Positions 1 through 8,652 of a stretch of DNA of 8,652 nt are shown piece after piece; position 1 is the stretch's first letter, and every line of letters starts with the position of its first letter. The notes beneath the pieces are model-generated. The model worked only from the letters and a program-made list of their open reading frames with translations. It searched no databases and was not told where the DNA came from. The stretch comes from JBBDWJ01 sp040902925 (GTDB taxonomy: Bacteria; Acidobacteriota; Terriglobia; Bryobacterales; UBA6623). A program made the position numbers and the translations under genes. The stretch spans positions 1 through 8,652 of the forward strand of contig JBBDWJ010000040.1 in assembly GCA_040902925.1 (NCBI GenBank), given 5' to 3'.

Positions 1-44
1 CAGCCGAGCACGCAGAGGGCTTGGCATGCTGATTCTGTGCATAA

Positions 45-215
45 GTCAGGTTGAAGGGAACCATTCAAGAGCTCGGAACGGACAAATCGGTCAAGTTCAA
101 GTTATGGACCGAGGACACCGCTCGGCACGAACTGCCGATCCGCTTCGAGTACAGGCCGCGTTCGTTTCTGCGCGTGTCGTTCGAAAGAGACCCGTCCCTT
201 GCCCCGGCCAGTTAA
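45..215 (+). pseudogene. 3' end of an unidentified coding sequence, probably a remnant or frameshifted gene end
   Basis: Reading the third frame (for example TTG at 51 to the TAA at 213-215) gives a convincing protein C-terminus of about 54 residues. It includes the stretch KFKLWTEDTARHELPIRFEY followed by RPRSFLRVSFERD. The alternating hydrophobic/charged residues and the LPIRFEY and SFLRVSF segments look like the last beta strands of a small beta-sandwich or barrel protein. Third codon positions are mostly G or C, like the real genes here. The frame is closed just upstream by TGA at 30-32 and TAA at 42-44, and no start codon has a ribosome binding site. It is therefore either a decayed remnant or the end of a gene whose upstream part lies in another frame (frame 1 is open from position 1 to a TGA at 52-54). 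I do not recognise the family with certainty and assign no function. Confidence 0.45.
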
Positions 216-289
216 GCACGCGGTACCGGAAATCTCGCCGGTTCCCTCACCGCCGCCCTTCAGCGCCTAACCCGGCCCGCCCAACGCCC

Positions 290-323
290 TTGACAAGCTC
301 CAAACGGTCTGTTTTGCTATATC
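290..323 (+). promoter_or_regulatory. Candidate promoter for the cytochrome/DUF1501 operon
   Basis: A consensus -35 hexamer TTGACA lies at 290-295. Downstream, TGCTATATC at 315-323 resembles an extended -10 (TGnTATAAT). The spacing between TTGACA and TATATC is 22 bases, longer than the usual 16-18, and no better -10 is visible at the ideal distance. The element is therefore suggestive only. Its position directly next to the palindrome at 321-338 strengthens the case for a regulated start here, about 110 bases upstream of the first gene. Confidence 0.35.
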
Positions 324-338
324 GTGTACGTACACGAT
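321..338. promoter_or_regulatory. Perfect 18-bp palindromic operator, LacI-type centre
   Basis: ATCGTGTACGTACACGAT is identical to its own reverse complement over all 18 bases, with the dyad axis between C329 and G330. A central CpG within an even-length palindrome is the hallmark of LacI/PurR-family operators, where hinge-helix leucines insert at this step. The site overlaps the end of the candidate -10 region, where a bound repressor would block initiation. The core GTGTACG recurs in front of the receptor gene at 5932-5938. The LacI-family gene at 4633-5766 is the obvious local candidate to bind it (inference); a GntR- or PadR-type regulator encoded elsewhere is the alternative. Confidence 0.6.
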
Positions 339-389
339 TCACGCTACCCGCGGTCGGCTCTCCGCAGCCGCGATCTGGGAACGAAAAAA

Positions 390-416
390 GCGATCACCTC
401 AGCCACGCCCGATCGC
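390..416 (+). other. Short inverted repeat in the leader of the cytochrome gene
   Basis: GCGATC at 390-395 is complementary to GATCGC at 411-416, allowing a 6-bp stem with a 15-base loop that ends about 20 bases before the start codon. GATC-containing six-mers are easily found by chance, and there is no U-run, so a regulatory role is uncertain. Confidence 0.2.
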
Positions 417-428
417 TGTATGATGCGC

Positions 429-433
429 AAGGA
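429..433 (+). promoter_or_regulatory. Ribosome binding site supporting the start at 437
   Basis: AAGGA lies three bases before the ATG at 437. The spacing is short, but it fits this ATG better than the next in-frame one at 449, which would be 15 bases away. No comparable site precedes the ATG at 26, which opens the same frame far upstream. Confidence 0.5.
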
Positions 434-436
434 CAT

Positions 437-2998
<2,562 letters not shown>

Positions 2999-3056
2999 CC
3001 GCGCCTAGGGAGCCGGCCACGATTCCAACGGACACCGACGGGCCGGCCAGCGATGG

Positions 3057-3061
3057 AAGGA
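3057..3061 (+). promoter_or_regulatory. Ribosome binding site that sets the DUF1501 start at 3068
   Basis: AAGGA within GGAAGGAAG (3055-3063) lies six bases before the ATG at 3068. The earlier in-frame ATG at 3053 overlaps this purine run and has no site of its own, so 3068 is preferred. Confidence 0.7.
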
Positions 3062-3067
3062 AGCGTC

Positions 3068-4513
3068 ATGGATTGGAGACAGTTTCGAGCCCTGCAAAAC
3101 CGCCGCGAGTTTCTGCGCTCGGTCGGCGGCGGCGTCGGCATGGCGGCGCTCGGCAATCTGCTGGCGGCCGATGGACTGACCGCGGCGACTTCCGGCGAAC
3201 TGAGTCCGCTGGCGCCGAAGAAGCCTCACTTCGCGCCCAAGGCCAAAAACGTCATCTTCATGTTCATGGAAGGCGGCCCCAGCCAGTTCGAGCTGTTTGA
3301 CCCCAAGCCGGCGCTTCAGAAATACGACGGGCAATCTCTGCCTCCGTCGATGACCAAAGATATGAAGCTCGCCTTCATCAAGCCAACGGCCAAAGTCATG
3401 GCGAGCCGCTTCGCGTTCCATCGTCACGGTCAATCAGGCATGGAGCTTTCCGAGTTGCTGCCGCACCTGGGCACGGTGGCGGACGACATCACGCTGGTTC
3501 GCTCGATGCGCACCGATGCGTTCAACCATCACCCCGGACAGTTGCTGCTGTTCACCGGCAGCATTCAGTTTGGCCGGCCGACCTTCGGAGCCTGGGCGAT
3601 GTACGGCCTGGGCAGCGAGTCGAAGAACCTGCCGGGTTTTGTCGTGCTGAGCTCCGGCAAAGGAACCAGCGGCGGCACCACCAATTTCTCGGCGGGCTTC
3701 ATGCCCTCGCACTACCAGGGCACCGTTTTCCGCGGCGAAGGCGAGCCCATTCTCTATTTGACGAATCCTCCGGGCGTCAGCCGCGAGAATCAGCAGGCCA
3801 CCATCGAGATGGTCAACAGCATGAACCGCATGCACCAGGCCGACACGGGCGACACCGAAATCGCGTCGCGAATCGCCTCTTACGAGCTGGCGTTTCGCAT
3901 GCAAATGGAAGCGCCCGGCCTGGTGGACTTCTCCGATGAATCGCCCGCGACGCTCGAGATGTACGGCGTCAATTCCGACGACAAGCATCGCAAGCAATAC
4001 GCCACCAACTGCCTGCTGGCGCGGCGCATGGTCGAGCGCGGCGTTCGTTTTGTGCTGATGATGGACGCCTCATGGGACGACCACGCCTCGCTCAACGAAA
4101 AGCTGCCGCCGCGAGTCGAGGCGATCGATCAGCCGACAGCCGCGCTGATCCGCGACCTCAAGCAGCGCGGCCTGCTCGACGAGACGCTTGTCGTGTGGGG
4201 AGGCGAGTTTGGGCGCACTCCGATGGTCGAGCACCGCAAGCCGGAAGAGGCCGACAACGCCGGGCGCGATCACCATCCCAGCGCTTTCAGTATGTGGATG
4301 GCGGGCGGCGGATTCCGCGGCGGTTACGTGCATGGCGCCACCGACGATCTGGGCCTCCAGGTGACGGAAAAGCCCGTTCATGTTCACGATTTGCAGGCCA
4401 CGATGCTGCACTCGCTCGGGTTCGACCACACCAAGCTGACCTACCGCCACATGGGGCGTGACTTCCGCCTTACCGACGTGGAGGGTGAGGTCATTCGCGA
4501 GCTTCTCGTCTGA
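3068..4513 (+). CDS. DUF1501 family protein, Tat-exported, alkaline phosphatase/sulfatase-like fold
   Basis: A 481-residue DUF1501 protein. The family is distantly related to sulfatases and the alkaline phosphatase superfamily, but its substrate is not established. The N-terminus has a twin-arginine motif, RREFL, at 12-16, followed by a glycine-rich hydrophobic stretch, so the protein is probably exported already folded. Family landmarks appear in order: NVIFMFMEGGPSQFELFDPK (M67 to Q73 at its centre), FNHHPGQ (H154, H155), SWDDH (335-339), VVWGGEFGRTP (E380, R383) and NAGRDHHPSAFSMW (D401, H402, H403). The histidine/aspartate clusters are candidate metal ligands by analogy with the superfamily (inference). 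The C-terminus, VHDLQATMLHSLGFDHTKLTYRH and what follows, is typical, and the length is near the family norm. The start at 3068 is chosen over 3053 because of the AAGGA ahead of it. It lies 69 bases after the cytochrome gene with no terminator between them, so the two are probably co-transcribed. A 119-base gap separates it from the regulator gene. Confidence 0.93.
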   Translation: MDWRQFRALQNRREFLRSVGGGVGMAALGNLLAADGLTAATSGELSPLAPKKPHFAPKAKNVIFMFMEGGPSQFELFDPKPALQKYDGQSLPPSMTKDMKLAFIKPTAKVMASRFAFHRHGQSGMELSELLPHLGTVADDITLVRSMRTDAFNHHPGQLLLFTGSIQFGRPTFGAWAMYGLGSESKNLPGFVVLSSGKGTSGGTTNFSAGFMPSHYQGTVFRGEGEPILYLTNPPGVSRENQQATIEMVNSMNRMHQADTGDTEIASRIASYELAFRMQMEAPGLVDFSDESPATLEMYGVNSDDKHRKQYATNCLLARRMVERGVRFVLMMDASWDDHASLNEKLPPRVEAIDQPTAALIRDLKQRGLLDETLVVWGGEFGRTPMVEHRKPEEADNAGRDHHPSAFSMWMAGGGFRGGYVHGATDDLGLQVTEKPVHVHDLQATMLHSLGFDHTKLTYRHMGRDFRLTDVEGEVIRELLV

Positions 4514-4579
4514 ATTTTTAAGCAGTCATTCCGGCGCCACGGGACCCGAAACTGCAGCAATCAGCCATCCCCTAAGCGA

Positions 4580-4585
4580 TATGAT
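4580..4585 (+). promoter_or_regulatory. Possible -10 element of the LacI-family gene
   Basis: TATGAT matches the -10 consensus at five of six positions and lies 47 bases before the start codon. The hexamer at -35 spacing (GCAATC, 4557-4562) is poor. The gene may have its own weak or activator-dependent promoter, or be read through from the upstream operon. No copy of the GTGTACG operator core is present in 4514-4632, so autoregulation through that sequence is not suggested. Confidence 0.3.
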
Positions 4586-4619
4586 GTGGCAATAGCGGTC
4601 GACTCCCCCCGACTCAGCC

Positions 4620-4624
4620 AGGAG
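4620..4624 (+). promoter_or_regulatory. Strong ribosome binding site of the LacI-family gene
   Basis: AGGAG, eight bases before the ATG at 4633, is a near-ideal Shine-Dalgarno sequence and fixes the start of the regulator. Confidence 0.75.
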
Positions 4625-4632
4625 ATCACAGA

Positions 4633-5766
4633 ATGAATCGACAGTCAGGCGCGCACACGCGGTCGCGCCGGCCGGCGGGAATCAAAGACATCGCAAAAGC
4701 CCTGGGAGTTTCGACAGGTACGGTGGATCGCGCGCTGCATGCCCGGCCCGGAATTAACGCAGCAACACGCGGCCGCGTGCTCAAGATGGCCGAGAAGCTG
4801 GGGTATCGCCCGAACCTTGCCGCCAGGCATCTCAAATCGGGCCGGCAGTTCATCATTTCCGTACAGTTGCCGGTCGAAATCGCCTACTTTTTCGACTCCG
4901 TGCGCGCCGGAATTCGCGACGCCGCCGCGCCGTTCGCGCAGACGGTTCTCATCGAAACCGATTCGTATCCCCGCTTGGGGGAAGATGACGAGCCCGCTTT
5001 TCGCCGCGCTCTCGAAAGCCGCGTCGACGGAATCGTGATCTGTCCCGCCGACCCCGCCAAGGTGAAGCCGTGGATTCAACAGGCCTCTGAGCTGGGCATT
5101 CCCGTCGTTTGCGTCGCCAGCGATGCGCCGCACACGCGGCGGCTGACGGCGATCTCGGCCGATCCGTTTACGGGCGGCGCCATTGCGGGCGAACTACTGA
5201 GCTTCGCGATTCGCGGCCCCGGTGAAGTTGCCATCATCACCGGCGACCTCTCCACCGTCGATCACGCCGAAAAGCTACGCGGCTTCCGCTCGATGGTCAA
5301 GAAGCTCGAAGCCGGCTTGTCGCTGGCGACCGTGGCCGAGGCCCACGACGACGAAAGGGAAGCCTACCGGCAGACCCGCGAGATCCTGGCGAAAAACCCC
5401 GGCCTCAAAGGCATCTATGTGAGCACCGCGAACTCGTTGCCCGTGGTCGAGGCTCTCACGGACCTCGGCTTGGCCGGAAAAATCCCCCTGATCACAACGG
5501 ACCTCTTCGCGGAAATGGTCCCGCTCATTCGCAGCGGTAAAATTGCCGCGGCGATCTACCAGCGCCCGCAGACGCAAGGCCGCTTGGCTTTTTCCGCTCT
5601 GTACCGCTACCTGGTCGAGGCCGCGGCGCCGCCCAACGTCATCCGGCTGGCGCCGCAGATCGTCATGCGCAGCAACGTCGACCTGCTGATCGAGCGAACT
5701 CAGATCGAGGCCGAAGAAGAGCTGGGCGACCGCGCGTTGCCCGCGCCGGCGGGGCGCTTTGCGTGA
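4633..5766 (+). CDS. LacI-family transcriptional regulator with ribose-binding-protein-like effector domain
   Basis: A 377-residue cytoplasmic DNA-binding regulator. The LacI-type helix-turn-helix spans about 17-40 (IKDIAKALGVSTGTVDRALH). It is followed by the third helix and the hinge (YRPNLAARHLKSGRQ, about 58-72). L67 is at the position of the hinge leucine that in LacI and PurR inserts at the central CpG of the operator. The remainder (about 75-360) is a periplasmic-binding-protein-like effector domain of the type-4 (sugar) class, with recognisable segments VDGIVICPADPAKV, GGAIAGELL, GEVAIITGD, GIYVSTANS and PLITTDLF. Such domains usually bind monosaccharides or related small molecules; the ligand cannot be read from the sequence. 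Length is slightly above the family norm (about 330-350) because of a basic N-terminal extension of some 15 residues and a short acidic tail. It lies between the cytochrome/DUF1501 operon and the receptor gene, whose control regions share a candidate operator core, so a local regulatory role is inferred. Confidence 0.95.
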   Translation: MNRQSGAHTRSRRPAGIKDIAKALGVSTGTVDRALHARPGINAATRGRVLKMAEKLGYRPNLAARHLKSGRQFIISVQLPVEIAYFFDSVRAGIRDAAAPFAQTVLIETDSYPRLGEDDEPAFRRALESRVDGIVICPADPAKVKPWIQQASELGIPVVCVASDAPHTRRLTAISADPFTGGAIAGELLSFAIRGPGEVAIITGDLSTVDHAEKLRGFRSMVKKLEAGLSLATVAEAHDDEREAYRQTREILAKNPGLKGIYVSTANSLPVVEALTDLGLAGKIPLITTDLFAEMVPLIRSGKIAAAIYQRPQTQGRLAFSALYRYLVEAAAPPNVIRLAPQIVMRSNVDLLIERTQIEAEEELGDRALPAPAGRFA

Positions 5767-5930
5767 ACGTTACCGGGCGCTGCGTCCCCGCAACCCCTGG
5801 TGGCCGATCCAGTGAACCACTACATGGCTTTCAGTTTCGTTTCCATGCCGTTGGCCCCACCTTCCTTCAATGCTTTTCCCACCCGCCAGACTCGCTCGGC
5901 CCCCCGGTCGATTGCCTCAAAAACCCTTAC
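5767..5930. other. Intergenic stretch without a supported gene
   Basis: Together with the receptor promoter and leader this makes a 301-base gap. In the first 164 bases I see no gene with a ribosome binding site, no U-tailed hairpin terminator for the LacI-type gene and no repeat. A 47-codon frame (ATG at 5824 to TAA at 5965-5967) and a minus-strand frame are both open here, but neither has convincing initiation signals, and both run across the receptor promoter. Confidence 0.5.
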
Positions 5931-5944
5931 CGTGTACGTTGACA
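5931..5944 (+). promoter_or_regulatory. Candidate second operator overlapping the -35 of the receptor gene
   Basis: CGTGTACGTTGACA matches the first 14-base core of the upstream palindrome (CGTGTACGTACACG, 323-336) at 11 of 14 positions. The left half and the central CpG are identical and the right half is degenerate: four of seven base pairs are symmetric. Its last six bases are the -35 hexamer TTGACA, so occupancy would interfere with polymerase binding. The shared core suggests one regulator acts on both transcription units (inference). Confidence 0.4.
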
Positions 5945-5968
5945 GTTCCTTTCGCGCGGTGATATAAA
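5939..5968 (+). promoter_or_regulatory. Strong sigma-70-type promoter of the Oar-like receptor gene
   Basis: A perfect TTGACA (5939-5944) and TATAAA (5963-5968, five of six consensus positions) are separated by 18 bases. In a GC-rich genome this match is unlikely by chance. The expected transcription start near 5975 gives a leader of about 90 bases before the ATG at 6068. Confidence 0.65.
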
Positions 5969-6010
5969 GGGCAAGGCCCGCGGAGCCACGATAGCCCCGC
6001 GCCCGTCCAA

Positions 6011-6038
6011 ACCTGCCGCAGTGAGTTGTGCGGCGGGT
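6011..6038 (+). promoter_or_regulatory. Leader hairpin before the receptor gene
   Basis: ACCTGCCGCA (6011-6020) pairs with TGCGGCGGGT (6029-6038) to give a 10-bp stem with one U-G pair and an 8-base loop, GTGAGTTG. It ends 17 bases before the ribosome binding site. A smaller GGGC-AAG-GCCC hairpin (5969-5979) is possible at the very 5' end. A four-T run at 6051-6054 is too distant and short for a classic terminator. The structure could tune mRNA stability or translation; I do not match it to a known riboswitch class. Confidence 0.45.
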
Positions 6039-6055
6039 GTACGCCACCAGTTTTC

Positions 6056-6063
6056 GGGGGTGA
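6056..6063 (+). promoter_or_regulatory. Ribosome binding site of the receptor gene
   Basis: GGGGGTGA, four bases before the ATG at 6068, differs by one base from the GGAGGTGA stretch complementary to the 16S rRNA end and supports this start. Confidence 0.6.
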
Positions 6064-6067
6064 CAGA

Positions 6068-8652
6068 ATGCGGAGTCCGTTGGCAGTTCGTACTGCTGTT
6101 TTTGTTTGTTTTGCCTTGTTGCTCGCTTCGCCGATTTTCGGTCAAGTCGATACCGGCACGATCCTGGGGACCGTGTTCGATTCATCCGGCGCTGTCATTC
6201 CCGGCGCCGAAGTAACCATTACCCACGAGGGAACCGGCGTTACGCAAGTCGGCCAAACGCGCGCCGACGGCACCTATATCTTCACGCCGATCCGCATCGG
6301 GCACTACTCGATCGAGGTCGGTTCAACCGGTTTTCAGCGCTCCCGGCGCACGAGCGTCGAGGTCGCCATTCAACAACAGCGCGTCGTGGACTTTCAGCTC
6401 GTCCCAGGCGAAATCACCGAAACCATCAACGTTGAAGCGGCCCTGCCTACGCTCCAAACCGAAGACGCTTCGGTCGGCGAAGTTGTTGGCAGCCGTTCCA
6501 TCAACAACCTGCCCCTGAACGGACGCAACTACAACTTCCTGGCGCGATTGACCGCCGGTGTGACGCATTCACAGCCCGAGGGGCGCGGCCTCGCGGCGAC
6601 CGGTTGGTTTGCCGCCAACGGCACCCGCCCGGCGCAGAACAACTTCCTGCTCGACGGCATCGACAACAACAGCAACAACGTCGATTTCCTCAGCGGCGCG
6701 GCCTATGTATTGAGGCCGCCCGTGGACGCGATCGGTGAAATCAAGGTGCAGACCAACTCCTTCAGCGCCGAGTTTGGCCGCGCGGGCGGCGCCGTGCTCA
6801 ATGCTTCCCTCAAGTCGGGAACCAACGAGTTTCACGGTAGCGCCTGGGAGTTCCTTCGCAATGACAATCTGGACGCGGCGGACTTCTTCCAGAACGCCAA
6901 CAACACCAAGCAAGGCGAATTCAAGCAGAATCAGTTCGGTTTCTCAGCCGGCGCGCCTATCGTCCGCAACAAGACTTTCATCTTTGGAGACTACGAAGGA
7001 ACGCGCGTGCGCGAGGCCAAGGCTTTGACCGCCACTGTGCCCACTGCGCGTCAGCGGGCGAGCGGCTACACCGATTTTGGCGACCTCATCACTCTGCAGA
7101 ATGGCACGCGCACCGACTTGCTCGGCCGCACCTTCCCGCTCGGCACGGTCTTCGACCCCTCAACGACGCGGCAGGTCCAAGGCGGCTACGTGCGCGAGCC
7201 TTTCGCGAACAACATCGTGCCGCTGGATCGCCAAGGCGCCAGCGCGCGCAGCCTGATGGACCTGTATCCCGCACCGACCAACGGTCTGCTCAACAATAAC
7301 TATTTCGTGAACCGCTCGCGCACCGACGATACCAACGCGTTTGACGTACGCGTCGACCACCACTTCAGCGAGAACGACTCGATCTTCGGCCGCTACAGCT
7401 TCGCCGATACGACCCGCTTCAATCCGGGCCCGTTCGAAGGCGTCGCCGACGGCGGCGGTTTTACTGATGGCGACGAAACCATTCGCACCCAGGGCGCGGC
7501 CGTCAGTTACACGCATATCTTCAACCCGACGTTGATCAACGAAGTTCGCATGGGTTTCAATCGCGAACATGCTTTGCGGCTGCAGCCGTTCGGCAACGAC
7601 ACTTCCGACATTCCGGCGCAGTTCGGCATCCAGGGTATTCCGCAGATCGCCGGTAACGGTGGCCTTCCCAATCTGGGCATTTCGGGCCTGAGTTCTCTCG
7701 GCGCCACGACCTGGTTTGTCAGCGAGCGCTTCAGCAACACCTACCAGATCTCTGAGAACCTGACCAAGATCTATGGCTCGCACACTTTCAAAGGCGGATG
7801 GGAAGGCCAGCTCATCGACTTTCCCTGGGCGGCGCCACCGTCCTCGCGTGGCGGCTTTTCCTGGAATGGCGTCTACACCGGCATTCCCAACGTCGGGGAC
7901 GGTTCGACGGCCCGCGCTCAATTCCTGCTGGCGCCAACTAATGCCGACGGCTTTGGCGGCATCGGGCCCAACGCGGTGAATGCATCCAACTTCGGTTGGG
8001 TCGCCAGCCGCAAGTACTACACCGGCCTCTATATTCAGGACGACTGGAAGGCCAGCTCGAAGCTCACCTTCAACTTCGGCGTTCGTTGGGACCACTTCGG
8101 TCTCGTCGGCGACCGCTATGACGCGCAGGGTAACTTCGTTCCCGACCTGGCGAACCCGCGGATGCACTACACCGCCCGCCGCGGCGTCGAGAACGAGATT
8201 TCCCAAGGCTTCCGCGACGCCCTCGCCAAGGACGGCATCGACCTCGTCATTAGCGACGACTTCGGTTCCGGTTTCGGCAATGCACAAAAACTCAACTTCG
8301 CGCCGCGCCTCGGGTTCGCCTACCGCGCCTCGGATAAATTCGTGGTCCGCGGCGGCTACGGCATCTACTACGGCGCGTTCGAGAATCGCGGCGGCTCCCC
8401 GAGCCTCGGTTACAACTATCCGTTCCAGTTCGCATTCGCCTTCCAGCGCGACGACGATATCTCGCCGGTGCGCTACTCGGACGGCAATTTCGCCACTCTT
8501 GAGCGCGGCCTGACCAGCGTTCCGCTGGATCCGTTGCTCGTCAATGGATTCGGTCTCAGCATGCGTGGGATCGAGTTCGACTACAAGACTCCCTATGTCC
8601 AGAACGTCAACTTCACGCTGCAGTATCAGCTAGCGCCCGAGACGACAATCGA
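6068..8652 (+). CDS. Oar-like TonB-dependent receptor with carboxypeptidase-regulatory domain, 3'-truncated by the window
   Basis: An open frame of 861 codons with no stop before the window edge. It encodes an outer-membrane beta-barrel receptor of the acidobacterial Oar-like type, presumed to take up or bind large substrates with TonB energy. Residues 1-25 are a signal peptide ending near SPIFG|Q. A carboxypeptidase-regulatory-like beta-sandwich follows (about 29-115, ILGTVFDSSGAVIPGAEVTI). The plug-like region (about 125-260) contains NLPLNGRNYNFL (147-158) and FSAEFGRAGGAVLNASLKSG (from 232), then NEFHGSAWEFLRND. The barrel region includes GLYIQDDWK (about 653-661), FNFGVRWD, FAPRLGFAYR (about 744-753) and PYVQNVNFTLQYQL (842-855), all typical of the family. 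Full proteins are usually around 1,050-1,200 residues, so the last few hundred lie beyond the window. I see no clear TonB box at the N-terminus, which is common in this subfamily. It has its own strong promoter with an operator-like sequence over the -35. The substrate cannot be predicted. Confidence 0.93.
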   Translation, partial: MRSPLAVRTAVFVCFALLLASPIFGQVDTGTILGTVFDSSGAVIPGAEVTITHEGTGVTQVGQTRADGTYIFTPIRIGHYSIEVGSTGFQRSRRTSVEVAIQQQRVVDFQLVPGEITETINVEAALPTLQTEDASVGEVVGSRSINNLPLNGRNYNFLARLTAGVTHSQPEGRGLAATGWFAANGTRPAQNNFLLDGIDNNSNNVDFLSGAAYVLRPPVDAIGEIKVQTNSFSAEFGRAGGAVLNASLKSGTNEFHGSAWEFLRNDNLDAADFFQNANNTKQGEFKQNQFGFSAGAPIVRNKTFIFGDYEGTRVREAKALTATVPTARQRASGYTDFGDLITLQNGTRTDLLGRTFPLGTVFDPSTTRQVQGGYVREPFANNIVPLDRQGASARSLMDLYPAPTNGLLNNNYFVNRSRTDDTNAFDVRVDHHFSENDSIFGRYSFADTTRFNPGPFEGVADGGGFTDGDETIRTQGAAVSYTHIFNPTLINEVRMGFNREHALRLQPFGNDTSDIPAQFGIQGIPQIAGNGGLPNLGISGLSSLGATTWFVSERFSNTYQISENLTKIYGSHTFKGGWEGQLIDFPWAAPPSSRGGFSWNGVYTGIPNVGDGSTARAQFLLAPTNADGFGGIGPNAVNASNFGWVASRKYYTGLYIQDDWKASSKLTFNFGVRWDHFGLVGDRYDAQGNFVPDLANPRMHYTARRGVENEISQGFRDALAKDGIDLVISDDFGSGFGNAQKLNFAPRLGFAYRASDKFVVRGGYGIYYGAFENRGGSPSLGYNYPFQFAFAFQRDDDISPVRYSDGNFATLERGLTSVPLDPLLVNGFGLSMRGIEFDYKTPYVQNVNFTLQYQLAPETTI

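Noticed and set aside
26..436. In-frame upstream extension of the cytochrome gene back to an ATG at 26
   Set aside because: The extra 137 residues are low-complexity, Arg/Ser/Pro-rich translation across the palindrome and the candidate promoter, and would place a Sec signal peptide in the middle of the protein.
3012..3047. GCCGGCC/GGCCGGC repeats between the cytochrome and DUF1501 genes
   Set aside because: Each copy is nearly self-palindromic and expected in GC-rich DNA. The 22-base loop and lack of a U-tract argue against a terminator.
4498..4519. Possible terminator at the end of the DUF1501 gene (CGAG-CTT-CTCG followed by five Ts at 4515-4519)
   Set aside because: The stem is only four base pairs, lies within the coding sequence and is separated from the T-run, so it is too weak to call.
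4600..4615. Direct repeat CGACTC with ten-base period in the leader of the LacI-type gene
   Set aside because: Two six-base copies only, with no dyad symmetry and no relation to the GTGTACG core; probably chance.
5824..5967. 47-codon plus-strand frame starting MAFSFVSMPLAPP
   Set aside because: It has no ribosome binding site, and its stop falls inside the -10 of the receptor promoter; likely chance.
5820..6185. 121-codon minus-strand frame between the regulator and receptor genes
   Set aside because: Its start lies inside the receptor signal-peptide region, it crosses a strong promoter on the opposite strand, and its composition is mixed. The last 40 residues look mildly protein-like, but that is not enough to call a gene.
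7160..8287. 375-codon open frame on the minus strand opposite the receptor gene
   Set aside because: A shadow of the receptor reading frame, which shows family motifs throughout. There is no recognisable domain or initiation signal for the antisense frame.

Overview
The window looks like a chromosomal segment from a GC-rich soil acidobacterium of the Solibacter/Bryobacterales type. This rests on three things: the PSCyt1-DUF1549-DUF1553 gene paired with a DUF1501 gene, the Oar-like carboxypeptidase-regulatory/TonB-dependent receptor with the NLPLNGRN signature that is greatly expanded in that group, and GC-rich third codon positions. Planctomycetes and Verrucomicrobia share the first gene pair, but the Oar-type receptor favours Acidobacteriota. 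The assignment comes from recognising families, not from a database search.

Layout, all on the + strand. (1) Positions 45-215 hold the 3' end of an unidentified coding sequence with in-frame stops just upstream, probably a remnant or a frameshifted gene end. (2) Positions 216-436 are a regulatory region with a perfect 18-bp palindrome. (3) Positions 437-2998 encode an exported 853-residue protein with two CxxCH haem motifs (PSCyt1, DUF1549/PSCyt2, DUF1553/PSD1). (4) Positions 3068-4513 encode a twin-arginine-exported DUF1501 protein of the alkaline phosphatase/sulfatase-like fold, 69 bases downstream and probably in the same operon. (5) Positions 4633-5766 encode a LacI-family regulator with its own good ribosome binding site. 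(6) Positions 5767-6067 are a regulatory region with a strong TTGACA/TATAAA promoter, an operator-like sequence overlapping the -35, and a 10-bp leader hairpin. (7) Positions 6068-8652 hold the first 861 codons of an Oar-like outer-membrane receptor that runs off the window.

How the parts may fit together (inference): the 7-mer GTGTACG occurs in the control regions of both the cytochrome/DUF1501 operon and the receptor gene. In the first it is part of a perfect palindrome with a central CpG, as LacI-family operators have. The LacI-type gene between the two units has the hinge-helix leucine used to contact such a centre. The simplest reading is a local regulon in which a small, probably carbohydrate-like, ligand controls both an outer-membrane uptake receptor and a periplasmic cytochrome/DUF1501 pair. 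The biochemical role of that pair is not established. I see no insertion sequence, CRISPR array, tRNA or rRNA.
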